Assembly (NCBI RefSeq): GCF_003852425.1
Contig: NZ_QAJN01000015.1
Coordinates: forward strand, 62,001 to 126,000
Direction: 5' to 3'
DNA: 64,000 nt
DNA from: Paucibacter sp. KBW04
Lineage (GTDB): Bacteria; Pseudomonadota; Gammaproteobacteria; Burkholderiales; Burkholderiaceae_C
Shown: in pieces, positions 56,961 through 64,000 of the stretch
How positions within the stretch are numbered: the first letter of the stretch is position 1
Layout of the letters: every line of letters begins with the position of its first letter
Made by a program: the position numbers and the translations under genes
Notes under the pieces: model-generated
The model's input: only the letters and a program-made list of their open reading frames with translations
Databases searched by the model: none
Told to the model about the DNA's origin: nothing

Positions 56961-58457
56961 GTGAATCCAGCCCCCACTTCAGTCGACCCCGCTCAGCGCT
57001 ATCAGGCCCAAGCCCGTCTGGTCGAGGCATTAAGTCAGGAATTGCCCGCCCATGCCCTGCTCTGGCATGCCGAGGACACCGTGCCCTATGAGTGCGATGG
57101 CCTGACCGCCTATCGCCAACGCCCCCTGCTGGTAGCCCTGCCGGAAACCGAAGCCGAAGTCGCCGCCGTGCTGCGCATCTGCCATGGCTTGCAGGTGCCG
57201 GTGGTGGCGCGCGGCGCGGGCACGGGCTTGTCGGGCGGGGCCATGCCGCATGCCGCGGGCGTGACCCTGGGCCTGGCCAAGTTCAAACGCATTTTGCAGA
57301 TCGACCCCTTGGCCCGCACGGCACGGGTGCAATGCGGGGTGCGCAATCTGGCCATCTCGGAGGCGGCTGCCGCCCATGGCCTTTACTACGCCCCCGATCC
57401 CAGCAGCCAGATCGCCTGCACCATAGGCGGCAATGTGGCCGAGAACTCCGGCGGCGTGCACTGCCTCAAATACGGCCTGACCCTGCATAACGTGCTGCGT
57501 GTGCGGGGCTTCACCATGGCCGGCGAGGCCGTCGAGTTCGGTTCCGAGGCGCTGGACGCGGCCGGCCTGGACCTGCTCAGCCTGATCGTCGGCAGCGAGG
57601 GCATGTTGGCCGTCATCACCGAAGTGCTGGTCAAACTGACGCCCAAGCCCCAGCTGGCCCGCTGCATCATGGCCAGCTTTGACGATGTGCGCAAAGCCGG
57701 TGAGGCGGTGGCGCAAATCATCGCGGCGGGCATCATCCCGGCCGGCCTGGAGATGATGGACAAACCCATGACCGCCGCAGTGGAGGATTTTGTGCACGCC
57801 GGCTACGACCTGTCGGCCGAGGCCATTCTGCTGTGCGAGAGCGATGGCACGCCCGAGGAAGTGGCCGAGGAAGTAGGCCGCATGAAGGCCGTGCTGACCG
57901 CCAGCGGCGCCACCCGCATCGAGATCAGCCAGGACGAGGCCCAGCGCCTGCGCTTCTGGAGCGGACGCAAGAACGCCTTCCCCGCCTCCGGCCGCATCAG
58001 CCCCGATTACATGTGCATGGACTCCACCATCCCGCGCAAAAATCTGGCCGCCATCCTCCTGGCCATCGCCGAGATGGAGAAGAAATACCAGCTGCGCTGC
58101 GCCAATGTCTTCCACGCGGGCGACGGCAATCTGCACCCGCTGATTCTGTTTGACGGCAGCGACCCCGACCAGCTGCGCCGCTGCGAGGAGTTCGGTGCCG
58201 AGATTTTGGAAACCAGTGTGGCCTTGGGCGGCACGGTAACCGGCGAGCATGGCGTGGGCGTCGAGAAACTCAACAGCATGTGCGTGCAGTTCTCGGCCGA
58301 GGAGCGCGAGCAGATGTTCGGCATCAAGCGCGCTTTTGACCCGGCCGAGTTGCTCAACCCCGGCAAGGTCATCCCCACCCTGCACCGCTGCGCCGAGTAC
58401 GGCCGCATGCATGTCAGCCGTGGCCTGCTGGCCCACCCCGATCTGCCGAGGTTTTGA
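56961..58457 (+). CDS. glcD: Glycolate oxidase subunit GlcD
   Basis: A 498-residue FAD-linked oxidase. The FAD_binding_4 domain has RGAGTGLSGGAMPHAAGVTLGLAKF and PDPSSQIACTIGGNVAENSGGVHCLKYGLT; the C-terminal domain has NVFHAGDGNLHPLILFD and GTVTGEHGVGVEKL, the flavin/substrate region. It oxidises glycolate to glyoxylate in complex with GlcE and GlcF. Start is GTG at 56961 with GGAGAG about 8 bases upstream. Its stop overlaps the glcE start (TGATG). Confidence 0.95.
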   Translation: MNPAPTSVDPAQRYQAQARLVEALSQELPAHALLWHAEDTVPYECDGLTAYRQRPLLVALPETEAEVAAVLRICHGLQVPVVARGAGTGLSGGAMPHAAGVTLGLAKFKRILQIDPLARTARVQCGVRNLAISEAAAAHGLYYAPDPSSQIACTIGGNVAENSGGVHCLKYGLTLHNVLRVRGFTMAGEAVEFGSEALDAAGLDLLSLIVGSEGMLAVITEVLVKLTPKPQLARCIMASFDDVRKAGEAVAQIIAAGIIPAGLEMMDKPMTAAVEDFVHAGYDLSAEAILLCESDGTPEEVAEEVGRMKAVLTASGATRIEISQDEAQRLRFWSGRKNAFPASGRISPDYMCMDSTIPRKNLAAILLAIAEMEKKYQLRCANVFHAGDGNLHPLILFDGSDPDQLRRCEEFGAEILETSVALGGTVTGEHGVGVEKLNSMCVQFSAEEREQMFGIKRAFDPAELLNPGKVIPTLHRCAEYGRMHVSRGLLAHPDLPRF

Positions 58458-59548
58458 TGCTGCAAGAACTCCAGGAACGGGTGCGTGCCGCCGCCGCTGA
58501 CAAGCGCAAGCTGAACATCCAAGGTCATGGCAGCAAGGCCTTTTACGGTGAAACACCCCAGGGCGAGCCGCTCAGCCTGGCGGGCTTCAGCGGCATCAGC
58601 AGTTATGAGCCGAGTGAATTGGTCGTCACGGTCAAGGCCGGCACGCCCATCGCCGAGCTGGAGCAGGCCCTGGCCGAAAAAAACCAACACCTGGCTTTTG
58701 AACCCCCACGCTTCCTGGGCCAAGACGGCGGCCAAGGCACGGTGGGTGGCATGGTGGCTTGCGCGCTGAGCGGCCCGGCCCGTATGAGCCAGGGCGCGCT
58801 GCGCGAGCATGTGCTGGGCCTCACCTTGCTGAACGGCCGCGCCGAGCTGCTGAACTTTGGTGGCACGGTGATGAAGAATGTGGCGGGCTACGACGCCTCG
58901 CGTTTGATCGCGGGCTCGCTAGGCATTCTGGGCGCAATCCTGGAGGTCTCGCTCAAGGTCTTGCCAAGGCCGGTAGCCCAGGCGACCTTGCGTTTCGAGA
59001 TGGACCAGGCCCAGGCCTTGCAACAACTCAATCAATGGGGCGGCCAGGCCCTGCCCTTGAACGCCAGCGCCTGGTGGGAAGGCGCCCTGGTGCTGCGCCT
59101 GGCCGGGGCCCAGGCCGCCGTCGATTCGGCCGTGAAGAACTTGGGCGGCGAAGCGATTGCGCCCGCCCTGGCCGAGCCTTTTTGGACCGGCTTGCGCGAT
59201 CACAGCGATGAGTTCTTCAAAGGGGCCGAGCGCGCGGTGGATGGCGGCGCCAGTCTCTGGCGCTTGTCGCTGCCGCAAACAGCGCCAGCATTGGCCCAGG
59301 TGCATGGCGAGCAGCTGATCGAATGGGGCGGCGCCCAGCGCTGGCTCACCACCGCCATGCCGGCGGCCACCTTGCGCGAGGCCGCCGCACAGCTGGGCGG
59401 TCATGCCACGCTGTTCAGGTCTCAGGACAAGCGCTGCGGCGCTTTCGCCCCGCTCTCGGCACCCCTGCTGCGCATCCACCGCGAATTGAAAAAGTCCTTT
59501 GACCCCCAAGGCATCTTCAACCCTGGACGACTGTATGCCGAGCTCTGA
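58457..59548 (+). CDS. glcE: Glycolate oxidase subunit GlcE
   Basis: A 363-residue FAD-binding subunit related to GlcD. It has KLNIQGHGSKAFYGE, ELVVTVKAGTPIAELEQAL, GTVGGMVACALSGPARMSQGALREHVLGLTLLNGRAE and GTVMKNVAGYDASRLIAGSLG, all diagnostic of GlcE. It is shorter than GlcD and lacks the full C-terminal substrate domain, as is normal. Translation is coupled to GlcD by a 1-base overlap, and its end overlaps the methyltransferase gene by 14 bases. Confidence 0.95.
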   Translation: MLQELQERVRAAAADKRKLNIQGHGSKAFYGETPQGEPLSLAGFSGISSYEPSELVVTVKAGTPIAELEQALAEKNQHLAFEPPRFLGQDGGQGTVGGMVACALSGPARMSQGALREHVLGLTLLNGRAELLNFGGTVMKNVAGYDASRLIAGSLGILGAILEVSLKVLPRPVAQATLRFEMDQAQALQQLNQWGGQALPLNASAWWEGALVLRLAGAQAAVDSAVKNLGGEAIAPALAEPFWTGLRDHSDEFFKGAERAVDGGASLWRLSLPQTAPALAQVHGEQLIEWGGAQRWLTTAMPAATLREAAAQLGGHATLFRSQDKRCGAFAPLSAPLLRIHRELKKSFDPQGIFNPGRLYAEL

Positions 59549-60221
59549 CGCCGACATCTCCCGCCACCAACATATGCCGCGCTACTACGCCCAGCGCGCC
59601 AAGGAATACGAGCGGGTGTTCGACAAACCGCATCGTCAGCCCGATCTGGCGCGGCTCAAGCTTTGGCTCACGGAGCAGTTCAGCGGCCGCCATGTGCTGG
59701 AGATCGCCACCGGCACCGGCTACTGGCTGCCCGCCGCCACGGCCCAGGCCTTGAGCTGGCTGGGCACCGACATCAACCCCGAGGTGCTGGACGAGGCGCG
59801 CGCCAAGGCCCTGGACTTCAACAAGGTCACATTCCGCCTGGCCGACGCCTACGCGCCTGGCATCGTGGCCAACGGCGAGGCCTCGCCCTTTGACGCGGGC
59901 TTTGCCGGCCTGTGGTTCTCCCATGTGCCCATGAGCCGTCAGCGGGAATGGCTGCAAGGCCTGCACAGCCAGCTGCAGCCCGGCGCGCGGGTGGTCTTGA
60001 TCGAGAACCGTTATGTCGAGGGTGACAGCACGCCGGTGCATCGCTTTGATGCCGAAGGCAATGGCTATCAGTTACGCCGCTTGAGCGATGGCAGCGAACA
60101 TGAAGTGATGAAGAACTTCCCCAGCGAGGCCCGCATGCAAGAGCTGCTGGCCGGCCTGGGCCAAGACCTGATCTGGCGCGAGCTGGACTATTTCTGGACC
60201 CTCAGCTACCGCACGGTTTAA
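59535..60221 (+). CDS. Class I SAM-dependent methyltransferase
   Basis: A 228-residue soluble methyltransferase. Motif I is VLEIATGTGYWLPAAT (AdoMet-binding glycine loop, about residue 57), motif II ends LGTDINPEVLDEAR, and an aspartate follows in FRLADAYAP. The substrate is unknown. It overlaps the 3' end of glcE by 14 bases and precedes glcF by 15, so it is transcribed with the glycolate oxidase genes although it has no known part in that enzyme. The ATG at 59535 is inside glcE. Confidence 0.9.
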   Translation: MPSSDADISRHQHMPRYYAQRAKEYERVFDKPHRQPDLARLKLWLTEQFSGRHVLEIATGTGYWLPAATAQALSWLGTDINPEVLDEARAKALDFNKVTFRLADAYAPGIVANGEASPFDAGFAGLWFSHVPMSRQREWLQGLHSQLQPGARVVLIENRYVEGDSTPVHRFDAEGNGYQLRRLSDGSEHEVMKNFPSEARMQELLAGLGQDLIWRELDYFWTLSYRTV

Positions 60222-60236
60222 GCGGCACTCACCACC

Positions 60237-61493
60237 ATGCAAACCCAGCTTGCGCCGGAATTCAGCAACAGCCCCGAGGGCAAGGCGGCGGCCGCCATTC
60301 TGAGCCGCTGCGTGCACTGCGGCTTTTGCACCGCCACCTGCCCCACCTACCAGCTGCTGGGCGATGAGTTGGACGGACCGCGCGGCCGCATCTATCTGAT
60401 CAAGCAGGTGCTGGAAGGCGCGGAGCCGAGCCGCAGCACTCAGCAACATCTGGACCGCTGCCTGACCTGCCGCAACTGTGAGTCCACCTGCCCCTCGGGC
60501 GTGCAGTACGGGCAGTTGCTGGACATCGGCCGCGGCATCGTCGAGGCCAAGGTGGAGCGGCCCAAGAGTGAGCAGGCGGTCCGCTGGCTGCTCAAAGAAG
60601 GTCTGACCTCGCCCGCCTTTGGCCCGGCCATGGCCTTGGGCCGCATGGTGCGCCCGCTGCTGCCGACCGCGCTGAAGGACAAGGTGCCCGGCCCGGCGCC
60701 GCGCGGCGCACATGACTGGCCCACCGGCCGCCATCTGCGCAAGATGGGCCTGCTCTTGGGCTGTGTGCAGCCCAGCATGGCCCCCAATATCAATAGCGCC
60801 ACGGCGCGGGTGCTGGACGCCGCCGGCATTCAGACCCTGGTGGCCGACGGTGCCGGCTGCTGCGGCGCCATACGCAGTCATCTGAACGACCACGAGGGCG
60901 GCCTGAACGATATGCGCCGCAATATCGACGCCTGGTGGCCGCTGGTCGATGGCCTGACCGAACACGGCAAGATCGAAGCCTTGGTGATGAATGCCTCGGG
61001 CTGCGGCGTCACCGTCAAGGACTACGGCCGCGCCCTGGCGCATGACCCGGCTTATGCCGAGAAGGCCGCCCGCATCAGCGCCATCACCCGCGACCTGAGC
61101 GAGTTACTGCCCCAGCTGCTGCCGGCCTTGCAGGCTCGCCTGGCCGAGCAGCCATCGGCCGCCTTGCCCAAACTGGCCTACCACCCACCTTGCACCTTGC
61201 AGCACGGCCAACAGCTGCGCGGCGGTGTCGAGTTAGGCCTGCAGGCCCTGGGCTTTGACATCCGCCAAGCGCCTTGCGACGCGCACCTCTGCTGCGGTTC
61301 GGCCGGCACCTACTCGGTGCTGCAGCCCCAGCTGTCCAAACAGCTGCGGGATCAAAAGCTCAAATCCCTTGCGCCGCTGCAGGCGGACCTGATCGTCTCG
61401 GCCAATATCGGCTGTATCCAGCATCTGCAAAGCGGCAGCGCGGACACGCCCGTCAGGCATTGGGTTGAGGTCTTGGCCGATCAGCTCAAGTAA
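60237..61493 (+). CDS. glcF: Glycolate oxidase iron-sulfur subunit GlcF
   Basis: A 418-residue iron-sulfur protein. Two [4Fe-4S] ferredoxin motifs lie near the N-terminus: CVHCGFCTATCPTY (from about residue 23) and CLTCRNCESTCPSG (from about 77). Two CCG-type domains follow (GAGCCGAIRSHL and HLCCGSAGTYSVL), as in heterodisulfide reductase-like electron carriers. It passes electrons from GlcDE to the respiratory chain. Complete by length and motifs. The operon ends at a strong terminator. Confidence 0.95.
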   Translation: MQTQLAPEFSNSPEGKAAAAILSRCVHCGFCTATCPTYQLLGDELDGPRGRIYLIKQVLEGAEPSRSTQQHLDRCLTCRNCESTCPSGVQYGQLLDIGRGIVEAKVERPKSEQAVRWLLKEGLTSPAFGPAMALGRMVRPLLPTALKDKVPGPAPRGAHDWPTGRHLRKMGLLLGCVQPSMAPNINSATARVLDAAGIQTLVADGAGCCGAIRSHLNDHEGGLNDMRRNIDAWWPLVDGLTEHGKIEALVMNASGCGVTVKDYGRALAHDPAYAEKAARISAITRDLSELLPQLLPALQARLAEQPSAALPKLAYHPPCTLQHGQQLRGGVELGLQALGFDIRQAPCDAHLCCGSAGTYSVLQPQLSKQLRDQKLKSLAPLQADLIVSANIGCIQHLQSGSADTPVRHWVEVLADQLK

Positions 61494-61665
61494 TCCGCTT
61501 GTTCGACATGCGCCCAAACAAGGGCAAACGATGAGCCCACTGTCATACCGATTTCAGAGAATAGGGGCTGAACAACGGGGGGAGGAGCCCCAAGCTCTAT
61601 GTTTAGGGCCCCCGCGCAAGCCAAGCCATGACGCTCAGGCCTCATCGCTAAGCCAGCACAGGACG

Positions 61666-61703
61666 GACCGGATACCGCCGCAGCGGTATCCGGTCATTTT
61701 TTT
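61666..61703 (+). terminator. Rho-independent terminator of the glc operon
   Basis: A 13-bp stem, GACCGGATACCGC (61666-61678) with GCGGTATCCGGTC (61683-61695), a 4-base loop, then ATTTTTTT. It lies 170 bases after glcF; the intervening 61494-61665 shows no credible gene. Confidence 0.93.
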
Positions 61704-61755
61704 GCCCGCGACTCGGGCCCTCGGGTCCTGCGATTGACAAGGCACACTGCAAGCC

Positions 61756-62709
61756 ATGTGGACAGGTCTCTTCTTCGCCTTGGCTGCCGGCCTTTTGTGG
61801 GGTCTGGTCTTTGTTGCCCCCTTGTTATTGCCCGACTACCCGGCTGCCCTGCTGGTGGTGGGTCGCTATCTGGCCTTCGGCCTGATCGCCCTGCCCCTGG
61901 CCTTGCTGGACTGGCGCAGCCTGCGCGAGCTGCGCCTGGCCGATTGGCTTGCGGCAGCCAAACTCAGCGCCATCGGCAATTTCCTCTACTACCTCTGCCT
62001 GGCCGCCGCCATCCAGCGCGCGGGCGGGCCCCTGCCTACCGTCATCATCGGCACCTTGCCGGTGGTGATCGCCCTCTGCTCCAACCACCGCAACCGCGCG
62101 CGTGACGGCCATCTGCCCTGGGGCCGGCTGGCACCTTCGCTGCTCTTGATCGTCTTGGGCATTGCCTGCGTCAACCAGACCGAGCTGCAACGCCTGGCCA
62201 ACAGCCCGAACGGCGATCTGCGCAAATACCTAGAAGGCGGACTATTGGCCGTCGGTGCCGTGGCCTGCTGGACCTGGTACCCCATCCGCAATGCCGACTG
62301 GCTGCGCGAGAACGCCGACCGCAACCCGCGCGTCTGGGCCACGGCCCAAGGCTTGGTGACCCTGCCCATGGCCTTGCTGGGCGGGGGGCTGCTCTACGCC
62401 GCCCAAGGCCTCGGCCTGCCTCTGTTGAGCGCCGACTTCGCCCTGCCCTGGGGCCCACGCCCGGCCGCTTTTGTGGGACTGATGCTGGCCGTGGGCCTGC
62501 TGGCCTCCTGGGTGGGCACGCTGTGCTGGAACGAGGCCAGCCAGCGCCTGCCCACCAACCTGGTCGGCCAGCTGATCGTGTTTGAAACCTTGGCCGCCCT
62601 GGCCTATGCCTTTGTGCTGAGCGGCCACGCGCCGGCAGCGCTGACCCTATTCGGCATCGCTCTGCTGATCGCCGGTGTGCTCTGGGCCCTGCGCATCAAG
62701 CCGCAATAA
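61756..62709 (+). CDS. DMT superfamily (EamA-like) transporter
   Basis: A 317-residue hydrophobic protein with about ten membrane helices in two repeats. The first EamA repeat begins MWTGLFFALAAGLLWGLVFVAPLLLPDY. The helices carry the usual glycines, and the middle shows LPTVIIGTLPVVIAL. Related DMT proteins export amino acids or other metabolites. It converges on a MocR-type regulator with only 1 base between the stops; that regulator may control it, but this is inference. ATG at 61756. Confidence 0.88.
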   Translation: MWTGLFFALAAGLLWGLVFVAPLLLPDYPAALLVVGRYLAFGLIALPLALLDWRSLRELRLADWLAAAKLSAIGNFLYYLCLAAAIQRAGGPLPTVIIGTLPVVIALCSNHRNRARDGHLPWGRLAPSLLLIVLGIACVNQTELQRLANSPNGDLRKYLEGGLLAVGAVACWTWYPIRNADWLRENADRNPRVWATAQGLVTLPMALLGGGLLYAAQGLGLPLLSADFALPWGPRPAAFVGLMLAVGLLASWVGTLCWNEASQRLPTNLVGQLIVFETLAALAYAFVLSGHAPAALTLFGIALLIAGVLWALRIKPQ

Positions 62710-62710
62710 A

Positions 62711-64000
62711 TCATGCCGCCGTCGCGAGTTTTGTCTCGTCCAGCATCAGCTGCGCAATGGCACCGATGCGGCGCAAGGCCGCCGGGTGCTCGGGCCCCCA
62801 ACGCCCGCCCACGCCCAGGCGCACAAAGGAGCGAAAGCGCGGGCTGGTGCTGAAGAGCTGGCCGGGGGCGATGCAGATGTTCTCCTGCAAACAGGCCTCG
62901 TACAGCGCCACCGCGTCCAGGCCACCTGGCAGCTCCAGCCAAAGGATGTAGCCGCCGGCCGGGTCGGTGACCCGCGTGCCCTTGGGGAAGCTCTGGGCGA
63001 TCAAGCCGCGCGCCTCGTCCACCCGCGCCGCAACGGTAGCGCGCAACTGGCGCAGGGCGGCCTCGTTGCCGGCTTGAGTGAGCAGATCGGCCAGGGCTAC
63101 TTCCAGCACCGCCGTCTGGGCGCCGGACTGCACGTCCTTGATCTTGCGCAGCACGGCCCCCCATCGCCCCGCCTCCACCCAGCCCAGGCGCAAGCCCGGT
63201 GCCAGGGTCTTGTTGAAGGAGCCGCAGAGCATCACATGGCCCGTCGTGTCATAGGACTTGACGGCCCGGCGCTTGTCTTCCTGCTCGGCCAGATCGTTGT
63301 AAATCACGTCCTCGATCAAGGCGATGTCGTGGGTGGCGACCAGCTGGGCCAGACGTTTGCGCTCGGCCAAGGGCATGCAAGCACCCAGGGGGTTAGACAA
63401 GGTGGGCACGACGAGCACGGCCTTGACGTCTTGCGTCTCCAGTGCCAGCTGCAGGGCATCAACCGAGATGCCGTGGCGCGGATGGGTGGGGATCTCCAGC
63501 GCGCGCAGATGCAGGCTTTGCAAAATCTCCAGAAAACCAAAGTAGGTGGGCGACTCCAAGGCCACCACATCGCCGGGCTGGGTGACCGCCTTGAGGCACA
63601 GGGTGATGGACTCCATGCAGCCATTGGTCATCACCACATCGTCGGCATGCAGGGAGCAGCCCAGATTGAGCGCATGGCGAGCCACGGCACGGCGGGCTTC
63701 CGCGCGGCCGGCCCCGATGGGATAGGCGCAGAGCAGATCGCGGTGCCGCTGCACCGCGCGGTTGAGGGTGCGGCGCACCCGCTCCTGGTCGAACATCTCC
63801 GGCCCCGGGCAAGCGGCGCCGAAGGAAATCATGTCTTGCTGCATGGCCAGGCCCAGCACCTCGCGGCCCAGCTCGCCCATCGCCACCTGGCGCGACTGCA
63901 CGCCGGGGCGGGACTGGCGAGGCTCGGGCAACTCGGCGGGTCGGCTGGCGACGAAATAGCCCGAGCGTGGCCGCGCCGTGATCAGGCGCGCATCCTCCAG
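62711..64000 (-). CDS. MocR/PdxR-type PLP-dependent regulator, 5' truncated by window edge
   Basis: The visible 429 residues begin inside a GntR-type winged helix (LEDARLITARPRSGYFVASRPAE), followed by a linker and a fold-type I aminotransferase domain. The latter has MISFGAACPGPEMF, CAYPIGAGRAEARRAVARH, VPTLSNPLGACMPLAERKRLAQL, the PLP lysine in SFNKTLAPGLRLGW, and FVRLGVGGRWGP near the end. MocR regulators sense PLP or amino-acid adducts and usually control vitamin B6, GABA or taurine genes. The target here is unknown. The DNA-binding N-terminus lies beyond the window. Confidence 0.92.
   Translation of the reverse strand: MEDARLITARPRSGYFVASRPAELPEPRQSRPGVQSRQVAMGELGREVLGLAMQQDMISFGAACPGPEMFDQERVRRTLNRAVQRHRDLLCAYPIGAGRAEARRAVARHALNLGCSLHADDVVMTNGCMESITLCLKAVTQPGDVVALESPTYFGFLEILQSLHLRALEIPTHPRHGISVDALQLALETQDVKAVLVVPTLSNPLGACMPLAERKRLAQLVATHDIALIEDVIYNDLAEQEDKRRAVKSYDTTGHVMLCGSFNKTLAPGLRLGWVEAGRWGAVLRKIKDVQSGAQTAVLEVALADLLTQAGNEAALRQLRATVAARVDEARGLIAQSFPKGTRVTDPAGGYILWLELPGGLDAVALYEACLQENICIAPGQLFSTSPRFRSFVRLGVGGRWGPEHPAALRRIGAIAQLMLDETKLATAA

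Noticed and set aside
61465-61737. 90-codon open frame after glcF
   Set aside because: It overlaps glcF, runs through the strong terminator at 61666, and has no ribosome site or family resemblance.

Overview
The window is chromosomal DNA of a GC-rich betaproteobacterium. The likely group is Burkholderiales, in the Rubrivivax/Roseateles/Paucibacter neighbourhood. This is an inference from gene content: a PhaM-type granule protein, DUF3567 and DUF3108 genes, PEP-CTERM proteins, a TorF porin-glnK-amtB operon, a two-gene MetH with an S-adenosylhomocysteine (SAH) riboswitch, and proteobacterial-type GshA. No rRNA, intact tRNA, transposase, integrase, phage gene or CRISPR array was seen. Genes are densely packed and most are housekeeping or metabolic.

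Layout. 1-6981: a truncated LtrA-like membrane protein, a 2-keto-4-pentenoate hydratase-like enzyme, a small membrane protein, a DUF1428 protein, the ABC-F ATPase Uup, a PEP-CTERM protein and a Bug-type solute-binding protein. 6982-8538: a 1.5 kb gene-free stretch with five degenerate copies of a structured repeat, the most unusual feature here. 8539-17062: an M16 peptidase, a YidD-like protein with a Cys-rich tail, an AraC regulator/VOC pair divergent from a cytochrome P450, then a lower-GC patch with a lipoprotein and a GNAT acetyltransferase, and a small secreted protein. 17059-23467: a minus-strand run of benE, gshB, a FUSC transporter, frmA and fghA, combining glutathione synthesis with glutathione-dependent formaldehyde oxidation. 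23693-29863: a serine hydrolase, a class II amidotransferase, Kup and an S9 peptidase. 29987-35868: a TonB-dependent receptor with a divergent LysR regulator, gshA and a response regulator. 35975-40565: the porin-glnK-amtB nitrogen operon behind a good sigma-54 promoter, and comM. 40593-46838: a glycine-zipper protein and the two halves of methionine synthase, separated by an opposite-strand degenerate HD protein. 46951-52004: a PEP-CTERM protein, a ProQ-domain protein, DUF4197, an FAH-family enzyme, DUF3108 and DUF3567. 52148-56016: a tight operon of a tandem AAA+ ATPase, a membrane-anchored retropepsin and a TraB/GumN protein. 56082-61493: PhaM and the glycolate oxidase operon glcD-glcE-methyltransferase-glcF. 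61756-64000: a DMT exporter converging on a truncated MocR-type regulator.

The best candidates for something undescribed are the five-copy hairpin repeat array at about 7.02-8.31 kb and the AAA+/retropepsin/TraB operon. The other findings are mainly regulatory or contextual. All family names rest on reading the translated sequences; no search was run.
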